Below are positions 1 through 9,192 of a DNA stretch of 64,000 bases, one piece after another (positions within the stretch are counted from its first letter, which is position 1; every line of letters begins with the position of its first letter). The notes beneath the pieces are model-generated. The model worked only from the letters and a program-made list of their open reading frames with translations. It searched no databases and was not told the DNA's origin. The DNA is from Defluviicoccus sp. (lineage in GTDB: Bacteria > Pseudomonadota > Alphaproteobacteria > MPNO01): contig JAJEHI010000131.1 in assembly GCA_022823775.1 (NCBI GenBank), positions 1 through 64,000 on the forward strand, given 5' to 3'. The translations under genes were made by a program, and so were the position numbers.

Positions 1-1051
1 CGCGGTCTCGCCGGAGAATTTCGGTTACGTCGCGGGATTCGTCGTTCCCTCCCAGCCGATCATGCGCTGGCGCCATGCGATGGCGGTCGTCGGAAAGAGC
101 GAAACCGCCTATGTCTGCGTCGATATGGAGGAGACCACCGTTGCCGGGAAGGCGGGCGACGTTCCGGTCCGCGCCTGGGGCGAGTTCTCCGACGATGCGA
201 TGGCGGTCCTCGCCGACCAGCTCGCCCGGATGGATCTCGCCGGCGCCCGGATCGGCACCGAGCTGGACTACCTGCCCGCGGCCGATTTTGCCCGGCTCCA
301 GGCGGCGATGCCGAATGCCGGGTTCGTTTCGATCGACGCCACGCTGGATCGGATGCGGCGGACCAAGACACCGGACGAGATCGACCTGTTGCGCCGGTTG
401 TCGCGCATTTCCGACAAAGCCATCGGGGACGCCTTCGCTTCCGTCTCGCCCGGCGATACCGAGATGGACCTGGGCGCCGCGCTCACCCGGAGCGTCTACG
501 AGCAGGGCGCGGAGCAGTTCCGGCTTATGATCGTCGCGACGGGGAAACGCAGCGAACTCCCCAATGTCGGGCCGACCGATCGGGTACTTCAACCCCGAGA
601 CGTCTGTCGGGTCGAGATATTCTCGATGATCGGCGGCTACCACGCGGGGGTCTGCCGGACCGCGGTGGTAAGCGAGCCGCCGGAACACGCCGAGCGGATC
701 TGGGCCAATCTGGTCGGCTGCAAGCACATGCTGCTCGACACGATCCGGCCCGGCGCCGTGGCGCGCGACATCTACGCCGCCTTCCTCGCCGAATTCGGCA
801 AGCTCGGCCTGCCGCCCATCGCCTTCGTCGGGCACGGGATCGGGCTCAACCTGCACGAAGCGCCCTATCTGGCCGCGCATGACGACACGGTTCTGGAGGC
901 CGGGACGGTGATGGGTTTCGAGCCGCTGGTCTACCGCACCGGTTACGGTTACGGCATGCAGCTCAAGGACATGGTCCTGGTATCGGACGACGGCGGGGCG
1001 GACCTCCTTTCCGACGCCACCGACAACGACCGGCTGATCGTCATCGATTGA
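1..1051 (+). CDS. M24-family Xaa-Pro aminopeptidase-like protein (5' end outside window)
   Basis: Frame stays open from base 2 upstream of the listed ATG (AVSPENFGYVAGFVVPSQPIMRWRH...); C-terminal half has M24 features (GHGIGLNLHEAPYL, GTVMGFEPLVY). Confidence 0.8.
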   Translation, partial: AVSPENFGYVAGFVVPSQPIMRWRHAMAVVGKSETAYVCVDMEETTVAGKAGDVPVRAWGEFSDDAMAVLADQLARMDLAGARIGTELDYLPAADFARLQAAMPNAGFVSIDATLDRMRRTKTPDEIDLLRRLSRISDKAIGDAFASVSPGDTEMDLGAALTRSVYEQGAEQFRLMIVATGKRSELPNVGPTDRVLQPRDVCRVEIFSMIGGYHAGVCRTAVVSEPPEHAERIWANLVGCKHMLLDTIRPGAVARDIYAAFLAEFGKLGLPPIAFVGHGIGLNLHEAPYLAAHDDTVLEAGTVMGFEPLVYRTGYGYGMQLKDMVLVSDDGGADLLSDATDNDRLIVID

Positions 1052-2027
1052 GCGCGCGCAGCAGGTCGAGGGCCGCGGCCTCTCCGTTCGCGTCGCCGGC
1101 GATCAGCAGCACGGCCTCGTCGATCCCCGCCGCTTCGTATTGCGCGATGCGGCGTATGCAGTCATTCGGCGTGCCGCAGATCCCGAAGGCTTCCACCGCC
1201 TCGTCCGGGATCAGGTCCGCCGCCGCCTTCATGTCGCGCCGCGAAATCGCTTCCTTCACCGCGTCCCGGTCGATGGCGATGCCCGAGCCGGAGACGCTGG
1301 GAGCGACGAAGTCGTTGCGCATCATGAACGCGATCCTGGGGCGCAGAAGCTCGATCGCCGCTTCGCGGTCGCGATCGACGGCGGTGTAGAGATAGGCCGC
1401 GCGCCGCATGGCCGCCGGGTCGCGGCCCGCCGCCCGGGCGCCCGCTTCGGCCATCGCGAGAGATTCGGCAGCGTATTCCACGGTGAGTCCGGCCGAGAGG
1501 ACCACGCCATCCGCGAGTTCGCCGGAAAGCCTCAGCATCCTCGGCCCCATCGCCGCGATGTAGAGAGGAATGGGCTCCGGCGGCCGGAACGCCATCCGCA
1601 TGCCGTCGAGACGGAACATCTCCCCTTCGAAGGACCCGGCCTCGCCCGACCAGAGCTGGCGCAGGCAGGCGATGAACTCGCGCATCGCAACGAGAGGCCG
1701 TTCCAGCTTCGCGCCCGCTTCGGCGAGGAACATCGGATTGCCCGAGCCCAGCGCCAGCGCCGCGCGTCCGGGTGCGGCCTCGGCGATGGTCGCCATCGCC
1801 ATCGCGACCGAGACCGGCGACCACAGATAGGGGCTGATCGCGGTCGGGACGACCGTCGCCCGCTCCGTCTTGAGGGCGAAGGCGGTGCAGGAGACGAGGG
1901 ACTGGCGATAGCCCAGGTGCTCGGCCATCCACAGGCTGTTCGCGCCGGCGTCCTCGGCCCGGCGGGCGAGCGCGAGCGCGTCGTCGAAAGAGGCGAAGCC
2001 GTCGAAGCTCACTCCGAACGCGGTCAT
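1041..2027 (-). CDS. LLM class (luciferase-like) flavin/F420-dependent oxidoreductase
   Basis: MTAFGVSFDGFASFDDALALARRAEDAGANSLWMAEHLGYRQ...; LGSGNPMFLAEAG, PIPLYIAAMGPRMLRLSGELADGVVL typical of the methylene-H4MPT reductase-like/LLM fold. Confidence 0.8.
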   Translation of the reverse strand: MTAFGVSFDGFASFDDALALARRAEDAGANSLWMAEHLGYRQSLVSCTAFALKTERATVVPTAISPYLWSPVSVAMAMATIAEAAPGRAALALGSGNPMFLAEAGAKLERPLVAMREFIACLRQLWSGEAGSFEGEMFRLDGMRMAFRPPEPIPLYIAAMGPRMLRLSGELADGVVLSAGLTVEYAAESLAMAEAGARAAGRDPAAMRRAAYLYTAVDRDREAAIELLRPRIAFMMRNDFVAPSVSGSGIAIDRDAVKEAISRRDMKAAADLIPDEAVEAFGICGTPNDCIRRIAQYEAAGIDEAVLLIAGDANGEAAALDLLRALNR

Positions 2028-3130
2028 GCCTCCCCTTCCCGCACCAGACGGTGGAGAGCAGCCGCGTCGAGACCGGCGATCCCCATGCGTTCCAGCGTCA
2101 GCCCCTCGGAGGCGTACTGGATTCCGGTGGCCGCGGAAAGCAGCGCGATGTGGCTGTCGACGGTCGGCGTCGGCACTCCCGCCAGGCGCCCGAAGGCGGC
2201 GAACGGGACAAGGCCGTACCCCACGTCCTCGTGCACGTAGCGGTGGTCGAGCGAGGGCGGGCTGCGGAGAGTCGCGTTGGGCGCGCTCTCCCGGCAGGCT
2301 CGCGAGATGGACCCGCTCTCCATCGCCTCGCGGGTGGTGAGCCCGGCGTTGTGGAAGACCTCGAGGAACGGGGTCGCCGGTACGTCGAGCGCGCGGGCGA
2401 CGGCGAGACGCTCGGCGTCGATCTCCGCCGTTACCCTGCCCACCGCGTCGGTCACGCCTTCCCGGTAGAACAGGAAATCTCCGTCGGTCGATTCGATCCA
2501 TCCCGCGTTCAGCAGCATGCCCGGCGGATGGAACACCGCGTTGATGTTGGCGAGCCCGGTCTCGAGCACGCTGGAGGCCGGCCGGATCTCGGGAAAGAGC
2601 GGCGAGACCGCCTCGTGCAGCCGCGCGGTCGCCTTGCCGGGAAGGGCGGCGAACATCAGCGATTCGGTGTAGCTGTAGATGCCGACCGTCGCCGGCGCCT
2701 CGATCCGGCTGATGAAGGTAAGGGTCACGGTCTCGCAGGTCTCCAGCGGCGCCTTGTGCCCCGCCCGGCGCATCTCGGCCTGGAAGTGGAGTCCCCCTCC
2801 GGTGTGGCCGGGATCGAGAAAGACCGGCGTACCCTCTTCCAGCATCCCGGCGAGGCGTTCGGCGTAATACGCGTGCGCGACCGAGGGGACGACGAGCATC
2901 ACGAGATCCGCGCCGTCGACCGCCTCGGCGACGTCGGTGGTCAGCAGGGCCGGCATTTCGCGACTCTCGAAGACGCCGCGCGCGTCGATACCGCCGTTTT
3001 CGCGAATCGGGTCCAGGCTTTCCTCGCGCCGCGCATGAAGCCGGACTTCGAAGCCCTTGCGCGTCAGGTCGGCCGCGGCGGCGTAGCCGCCATGCCCCGC
3101 CCCCATTACCGCTACCGATCGTATATCCAT
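2024..3130 (-). CDS. NAD/NADP octopine/nopaline (opine) dehydrogenase family protein
   Basis: N-terminal Rossmann motif VMGAGHGGYAAAADLTRKGFEVRLHARR; C-terminal opine-dehydrogenase-like region (NINAVFHPPGMLLNAGWIE). Start/stop overlaps the LLM gene. Confidence 0.75.
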   Translation of the reverse strand: MDIRSVAVMGAGHGGYAAAADLTRKGFEVRLHARREESLDPIRENGGIDARGVFESREMPALLTTDVAEAVDGADLVMLVVPSVAHAYYAERLAGMLEEGTPVFLDPGHTGGGLHFQAEMRRAGHKAPLETCETVTLTFISRIEAPATVGIYSYTESLMFAALPGKATARLHEAVSPLFPEIRPASSVLETGLANINAVFHPPGMLLNAGWIESTDGDFLFYREGVTDAVGRVTAEIDAERLAVARALDVPATPFLEVFHNAGLTTREAMESGSISRACRESAPNATLRSPPSLDHRYVHEDVGYGLVPFAAFGRLAGVPTPTVDSHIALLSAATGIQYASEGLTLERMGIAGLDAAALHRLVREGEA

Positions 3131-3226
3131 GCCGTCTCCGCCGTTTCAACGATCTTGCGGACCGCGGCGAACGCGGGCAAGCCTTGCGAAGGGCACGCGA
3201 TCGGAATCGGGCGAAAGCCCGGCCGT

Positions 3227-4228
3227 TCAGCCCCTCCGGTCCTGCGTGAGGACGATCCGCCCGCGGGCGGTACGGTCGCGGATGGCGGCGAGAGCGTCGG
3301 CGAACCTTTCAAGCGGCAGTACGGTCGTCGGCAAGGGCGCGATCCTGCTCGCCTCGTAGAGCGCATAGATCTCCTCGAAGCACCTGGCGGTCAGGTCCGG
3401 CCGTCGCTTGCGGTAATCGCCGATCTGCAGGCCGCTCACGTCGATGTTGCGGACGAGCAGGTAATTGGCCCGGATCGTCGGAATCCGTCCGGCGGCGAAC
3501 CCGACCACCACCAGCCGTCCGCACCAGGAAAGCGCGCGAATCGCGGCGTCGAAGATCGCGTCCCCGAGCGGATCGATGACGATATCGGCGCCGCGTCCCC
3601 CGGTCGCGGCATGGACCTGTCCCCGCAGGCTGTCGTGGATGTCCTCGCGCGCGAGGTCGACGATCGCATCGGCCCCGGCCTCGCGCACCATGCCGGCCTT
3701 CGAGGCGCTGGCGACGCCCGCGAGCACCTTCGCGCCGAGCGCCTTTGCGAGCTGTACCGCTGCCAGACCGACCCCGCCGGTCGCGCCCAGAACCAGCACC
3801 GTCTCCCCGTCCGCGTAGCGGCCGCGCTCCCGCAGAGAGAACCACGCCGTGTCGTAGACGAGCGCCATGGAGGCCGCGTCCTTCAACGGCATGGAGGCGG
3901 GGATCCGGTGGCACTGGGCAGCCGGTACGGAGATGAGCTCGGCGAAGCCCCCGGCCGGCTCGCACATCGCGACCACCCGGTCGCCGGCGGCGAAACCCGT
4001 AACCTCCGCGCCTGCCGAGCGCACGATACCCGCCGGCCCCTTGCCGGGGATGAACGGCAGCCCGGGCTTCGACTGGTGCCTGCCCCCCATCAACAATATG
4101 TCGACATAGTTCGCGGCGGTGGCATGCACCTCCACCAGCAGATCGGCGGGACCGGGCACCGGGTCGGGCACTTCGCGGATCGCCGCGTTTTCGATAGGCC
4201 CGAACGCGTCGACGACGACGGCACGCAT
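3227..4228 (-). CDS. Medium-chain zinc-type/quinone NADPH oxidoreductase
   Basis: MRAVVVDAFGPIENAAIREVPDPVPGPADLLVEVHATAANYVD; VLVLGATGGVGLAAVQLAKALGAKVLAG nucleotide-binding motif. Confidence 0.85.
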   Translation of the reverse strand: MRAVVVDAFGPIENAAIREVPDPVPGPADLLVEVHATAANYVDILLMGGRHQSKPGLPFIPGKGPAGIVRSAGAEVTGFAAGDRVVAMCEPAGGFAELISVPAAQCHRIPASMPLKDAASMALVYDTAWFSLRERGRYADGETVLVLGATGGVGLAAVQLAKALGAKVLAGVASASKAGMVREAGADAIVDLAREDIHDSLRGQVHAATGGRGADIVIDPLGDAIFDAAIRALSWCGRLVVVGFAAGRIPTIRANYLLVRNIDVSGLQIGDYRKRRPDLTARCFEEIYALYEASRIAPLPTTVLPLERFADALAAIRDRTARGRIVLTQDRRG

Positions 4229-4244
4229 GGTTCGCTCCCCCGGT

Positions 4245-5891
4245 TCAGTCCGATGTCCGCGCACGTATGGAGACAGGCGTTTCCCGCCCGTCGCGGATGC
4301 GCTCGACGATATCGCGCTTCTCGATCTTGCCGTTGCTCATCAGGGGTATCTCGGGAAGCTCGAGCCAGAATTCCGGCATGTCGTAGCGCGAAAGTCCTTC
4401 CGCGGCGAGGTGGTCCAGGATCCGGACCGCCGGCACGGCTTGTCCGTTCCTGAACATCACGGCGAGGCAGACGCGCTCGCCCAGCCGGTCGTCGGCGACG
4501 GGTATTGCGGCGGCCCGCTCGATGCAGGCGTGGCGCATCGCGAGCTCTTCGATCCTCACAGGGTTGATATTGTGGCCGCCTCGGATGATGACCTCCTTCT
4601 TGCGCCCGGTGAGGCGGAGATATCCGTTCTCGTCGACCCAGCCCATGTCGCCGGTCATGAACCAGCCGTCGTCGTTGAAACTCGATTCGGTGGCGAGCTG
4701 GTCGTCGAAATAGCCGAGCATCAGGCTTGCTCCGCGCCCCGCAAGCAGCCCGACCTCGCCCGGCGGCAGGCGTACCGTCGGATTTTCCTCTTCGAAGATC
4801 GCGATCTCGTAACCGGGGCACGCCTTGCCGGAAGACGCCACGATCAGTTCCGGATCGTCGTCGGGCATGGTGTATTGGTGGCCGTTGGTCTCCGTCATGC
4901 CGTAGCCGCTCTGCGGCACGATTCCGCGGGCCATCAGCCCGGACATGACATGGCCGGGGACCGCGGCGCCCGAAACCCGGAACGCCCCGAGCCGGCCGAC
5001 GCCGGCGAGGCCGCGCCGCTTCAGCTCGGCCAGCAGGTCGATGGCATGGGTCGGCACGCCCACCAGGTATGTCGTTCCGGTCTCGACCAGCCGGTCGACC
5101 AGGCTTTCTCCGCGCGCCACGTCATGGACGACATATTCCGCGCCGCCGACGATCGCGGTCAGCAGCGAGCCGATCCCGAGATTGTGGCTGAACGGGCTGA
5201 GCGAACACACCACCGAGTCCGCGCCGATGCGCCAGTCGGCCGAGATCGCGCGCGCCGTGACCAGCAATGTGTTGTCGCTGTGCATGACGCCCTTCGGTGC
5301 CCCGGTAGAGCCCGAGGTGAAGGCAATGTAGCTGACGCGGTCGGGATCGGTCGCGGGCGGCGGCGCGTCCGCTCCGGGCGATATGTCCAGCAGACTCGAC
5401 TCCGCGGCATCGCCCAGCCGCCACAGGTGCCGCAGCGAGCTCAAACCCTCGGCGGCCTGCGCAATGTCGTCGCTCGCCCCGTCCGCGCCGAACCCCGCCT
5501 GGTAGACCAGCCCGACCGCCCGCATTCGGTCCAGGAGGCTCGCGACGTCGGCCACCGTGTGGTTGCGGTGCGGCGAAGGGCATACGACGAGCCCGTTGCG
5601 CGAACAGGCGAGCAGCGCGATCGCGGAATCGATCCGGTCCGGCATCCACAGTGCGAGCCGCTGCCCCGGAACGAGGCCCCGCGCGGCGAGATCGGCGGCG
5701 AAGCGGTCCACCGCGTCGATCAGCTCCGCCCATGTCAGACGCCGGTGGCGGTCGCGCAGTGCGGGCCGGCCGGGAGAGCGTTCCGCGTGCCCGCGCGCCA
5801 CCGCGTGGACGGTCTCGTCGCGCCACCAGCCGCGCCGGTAATAGTCTTCGAGCGATGCCCGGCTCAGCAGCGACAGGATACGGGATGTCAT
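4245..5891 (-). CDS. AMP-dependent acyl-CoA synthetase/ligase
   Basis: YIAFTSGSTGAPKGVMHSDN P-loop-like motif, SGYGMTETNGHQYT, GWFMTGDMGWVDENGYLRLTGRKKEVIIRGGHNINP. Confidence 0.88.
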   Translation of the reverse strand: MTSRILSLLSRASLEDYYRRGWWRDETVHAVARGHAERSPGRPALRDRHRRLTWAELIDAVDRFAADLAARGLVPGQRLALWMPDRIDSAIALLACSRNGLVVCPSPHRNHTVADVASLLDRMRAVGLVYQAGFGADGASDDIAQAAEGLSSLRHLWRLGDAAESSLLDISPGADAPPPATDPDRVSYIAFTSGSTGAPKGVMHSDNTLLVTARAISADWRIGADSVVCSLSPFSHNLGIGSLLTAIVGGAEYVVHDVARGESLVDRLVETGTTYLVGVPTHAIDLLAELKRRGLAGVGRLGAFRVSGAAVPGHVMSGLMARGIVPQSGYGMTETNGHQYTMPDDDPELIVASSGKACPGYEIAIFEEENPTVRLPPGEVGLLAGRGASLMLGYFDDQLATESSFNDDGWFMTGDMGWVDENGYLRLTGRKKEVIIRGGHNINPVRIEELAMRHACIERAAAIPVADDRLGERVCLAVMFRNGQAVPAVRILDHLAAEGLSRYDMPEFWLELPEIPLMSNGKIEKRDIVERIRDGRETPVSIRARTSD

Positions 5892-6012
5892 CGAAGCGCC
5901 CTTATAGGCGGTCGATCCCGGAACCGCCAGACTGACACCGGGGCGCGGTTATGGGATCGTACCGCCGGATTCCCCAGCCGACCGTTCCTCCCAATAGTCG
6001 AGGTGACCGACC

Positions 6013-7434
6013 GTGACCGTCCCGTCGAATGCCCGTTACGCGCCCGACCTGCACGGCTTCATCGAATTTCTCGAGATCGAGCATCCCGGTGAGGTCGTCC
6101 GCATCGCAAAGGAGGTCGATCCGAAATTCGAGGTCTCGGGCATCCTGCACCGGCTGGAAAAGGACGGGCGCTATCCGCTTGCGATCTTCGAAAACGTCAA
6201 GGGTTCCAGGATACCGCTGGTCGCCAACATGCATGCCGGCTTCGAGCGCCTGCGGCTTGCGGTCGGCATGAACGAAGGCAGCGTGCGGGACTTCGTCGCG
6301 GAGTGCGCGGCGCGCCAGAGCGAACCCATCGCGCCCCGCATTGTCGACACTGGCCCGGTGCACGAAGCGGTCGCCACCGGCGCGGATGTCGACGTGGACG
6401 AGCTGCCGATCTGCACCTATCACGAGCTCGACGCCGGGAAGTACATCACCGCCGGGCTTTCGGTGATGCGGGATCCCGACACCGGCACCGCCAATGTCGG
6501 CATCTACCGCCACATGGTGCATGGGAAGAACCTGCTCGGAATACAGCTGTCGGAGACCGCGGACGGCAACATCGTCTGGAAGAAATACGAACGCCTCGGC
6601 AAACCCTGTCCCATCGCCATCGTCATCGGCCATCACCCGGCGGTGTTCATCGGCTCGCTGGCGTTCTCCAGCCTGGATTCCGACGAGTTTCATATCGCCG
6701 GCGGGATGCTGCAGCGACCCCTCCAGCTGGTGAAGTGCAAGACAATTCCGCTGGAGGTGCCGGCGGACGCCGAAATAGTGCTCGAATGCGAGACGAGGCC
6801 CGGCGAGCGCCGGCCCGAGGCTCCGTTCGGGGAATATCCGGGTACTTACGGGCCGCGGCGCGATAATCCGGTGCTGGAGATCAAGGCGATAACCCGGCGC
6901 AACGCACCGCTCTACCAGAACGCCTTCGTCGGGCACTCGGATAACCTCCTGCTGTCCGGGCTGATGCGCACCGCGTTCATCGAGGACGCGGTCAGGATCG
7001 CCTGTCCGACGGTGAAGGAGGTCGCGGTTCCGCGCTCCGGGCGTTACCGGTTCGTGTGCTATATCGCCGTCGAGACCATGATCGAGGGCGAGGCCAAGCA
7101 GGCCGCGATGGCCGCGTTCGTCGCCGATCCGTTTCTCAAGTTCGCGGTGGTGGTCGACCACGACGTCGATATCGGCAGCGACGCCGACGTGATGCATGCC
7201 ATCGCCACCCGGGTCCGCGGCGACCGCGACATCTTCATGGTGCCCTACGCCAAGGGGTCGCCGCTCGATCCGGCCTCCTACGACCCCGGGGGCGGGTCCC
7301 ACCTCGTCACGAAGGTGGGAATCGACGCGACCCGCAAGGAGGACTATCCGCCGGAAATCTCCGTCCCGGACGCGGATGCGCTCGATCTCGCCGACTACAT
7401 CGCTGGCTACGAGCCGCCCAAGACCTCGATATAG
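6013..7434 (+). CDS. UbiD family decarboxylase
   Basis: FIEFLEIEHPGEVVRIAKEVDPKFEVSGILHRL; PEAPFGEYPGTYGP; TKVGIDATRKEDYPPE near C-terminus, all typical of UbiD enzymes. Confidence 0.88.
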   Translation: MTVPSNARYAPDLHGFIEFLEIEHPGEVVRIAKEVDPKFEVSGILHRLEKDGRYPLAIFENVKGSRIPLVANMHAGFERLRLAVGMNEGSVRDFVAECAARQSEPIAPRIVDTGPVHEAVATGADVDVDELPICTYHELDAGKYITAGLSVMRDPDTGTANVGIYRHMVHGKNLLGIQLSETADGNIVWKKYERLGKPCPIAIVIGHHPAVFIGSLAFSSLDSDEFHIAGGMLQRPLQLVKCKTIPLEVPADAEIVLECETRPGERRPEAPFGEYPGTYGPRRDNPVLEIKAITRRNAPLYQNAFVGHSDNLLLSGLMRTAFIEDAVRIACPTVKEVAVPRSGRYRFVCYIAVETMIEGEAKQAAMAAFVADPFLKFAVVVDHDVDIGSDADVMHAIATRVRGDRDIFMVPYAKGSPLDPASYDPGGGSHLVTKVGIDATRKEDYPPEISVPDADALDLADYIAGYEPPKTSI

Positions 7435-7500
7435 GCCCGGGACAAGCCCGGCCGTCCCGCCGGTGGCAGTCGCCCGCCCGTTTGGCTAATCTCGCGCGCG

Positions 7501-9192
7501 ATGTCCGGGACAGGCACGATGGAGAAACCCTCTCCGATGGACGACCGGAGCGAAGCCCGCGCGAGGCTGTCCGACGCGATGGCCTACGATCCGGCGCTCG
7601 CCGCGCGCTACCGCGGCGAAGGGCTGTGGCGCGACGAGCTCCTGACCGACTGGCTCGACCGGACCGTCGCGGAAATGCCGGGCGCCACCGCGATCGTCAT
7701 GGCCGAAGAGAGCATGACTTTCGCCGAACTCGGCGCGTTGAGCGATCGCCTCGCCAGCGGGTTCCGGCGGCTCGGAATCGGCATGGGCGACGTGGTCGGG
7801 GTCCAGCTGCGCAACGGGCCGTACTGGGTTGCCATTCACGTCGCGCTTTGCCGCATCGGGGCGGTCATGACCGGGCTCCATCTGACCTTCCGGGAGTCCG
7901 AGTGCGAGCGGGCGCTGGCGTTCGGCGAAGCCGTCGCGGTCGTCTGTGAGGAGGCGGCGGGAGATTTCGCCATCGCCGAGACAATGCTGCGCCTCAAGCA
8001 AAGGCTGCCCTCTTTGCGACACGTCGTTGTCGCGGGTGGCGGACCGGAGGGAACCGTTGCGCTCGAAGCGCTCGAGGACGAGGCCCGTCCCCGCACGGAA
8101 CGCGCCGATGCTTCCGGGCCGTTCATCATGCTCTACACCTCGGGTTCGACCAGCCGGCCCAAGGCGGTGCCGCTCAGCTACAACAACCTGCTCACCAACG
8201 CCCGGGGGAGCGCGGGCGTGTTCGGGATCGGCGCCCGGGACCGGATCATGGCGGCCGGCCCGTTCGCGCATCTTTACTCGCTGCACAGCCCGCATTTTTC
8301 GCTGCTTACCGGGGCGGCTCAGGTGATCCTGCCCGTCTACGAGAAGGGCGCGTTCGTGGATCTGGTCGAAAAGGCGCGTCCGACGGTCGTGTTCGCCGTG
8401 CCGGCCCATATCTTTCCCTGCCTCGCCGAAGGTTTGCTGGACAGCCGTGACTGGTCCTCGGTGCGTCTTCTCCTGATAGCGGGAGCGGCGGTTTCGGGCG
8501 ACCTCGTCAGGGAACTGGACTCCAAGCTGCCGAACGGAAGGGTGATCCAGCTCTGGGGGATGACCGAGATGCAGGCCGGCCTTTATACGCGGCCCGAGGA
8601 TCCGGTGGACTTCCCGGCGACAACCTGCGGACGGCCGAGCCCGGGAACAGAAATCCGCATCGCGAACGACGAAGGCGAAGCGCTGCCGCGGGGCGCCGAG
8701 GGAGAATTGCAGGTGCGCGGCGCCTCGGTCTTCCCCGGCTATCTGCACGACGCGGAAGCGAATGCCGACGCGTTCACCCGTGACCGCTGGTTCCGCACCG
8801 GCGACCTGGCGACGGTGGACGAGCACGGCAACGTCGTCCTCAAGGGCCGCATCAAGGACACCGTCAACCGGGGCGGAGTGAAATACAGTACCCGCGAGGT
8901 TGAGGACCTGCTCCTCGGCCATCCCGCGGTGGACCAGGCCGCGGTGGTGCCGGCGCCCCATCCGCGCCTGGGCGAGATCGGCTGCGCCTTCGCCGTCACC
9001 CGCGACGAGATTGCGGTGACGCTGGAAGATCTCTGCGCTTATCTTCTCGGACAGGGAATCGCGAAATACAAGCTGCCCGAACGGCTGGAGCTGATTGGCG
9101 AGATGCCGCTCGGGCCGTCGCGCAAGATCGACAAGGAGACGCTGAAGGCGATGGCAGCCGAAGCTCAGACAACCCGGGTTGGGGCGCGGTGA
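7501..9192 (+). CDS. AMP-dependent acyl-CoA synthetase/ligase
   Basis: FIMLYTSGSTSRPKAVPLSYNN; QLWGMTEMQAG; RWFRTGDLATVDEHGNVVLKGRIKDTVNRGGVKYSTREVEDLL. Stop overlaps the GTG start of the fbiC-like gene. Confidence 0.88.
   Translation: MSGTGTMEKPSPMDDRSEARARLSDAMAYDPALAARYRGEGLWRDELLTDWLDRTVAEMPGATAIVMAEESMTFAELGALSDRLASGFRRLGIGMGDVVGVQLRNGPYWVAIHVALCRIGAVMTGLHLTFRESECERALAFGEAVAVVCEEAAGDFAIAETMLRLKQRLPSLRHVVVAGGGPEGTVALEALEDEARPRTERADASGPFIMLYTSGSTSRPKAVPLSYNNLLTNARGSAGVFGIGARDRIMAAGPFAHLYSLHSPHFSLLTGAAQVILPVYEKGAFVDLVEKARPTVVFAVPAHIFPCLAEGLLDSRDWSSVRLLLIAGAAVSGDLVRELDSKLPNGRVIQLWGMTEMQAGLYTRPEDPVDFPATTCGRPSPGTEIRIANDEGEALPRGAEGELQVRGASVFPGYLHDAEANADAFTRDRWFRTGDLATVDEHGNVVLKGRIKDTVNRGGVKYSTREVEDLLLGHPAVDQAAVVPAPHPRLGEIGCAFAVTRDEIAVTLEDLCAYLLGQGIAKYKLPERLELIGEMPLGPSRKIDKETLKAMAAEAQTTRVGAR

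Noticed and set aside
1041-3149. 702-aa minus ORF, and the 800-aa plus ORF at 2051-4453
   Set aside because: High-GC shadow or fused frames; Arg/Pro/Gly-rich translation in the non-gene part, overlapping well-supported LLM and opine dehydrogenase genes.
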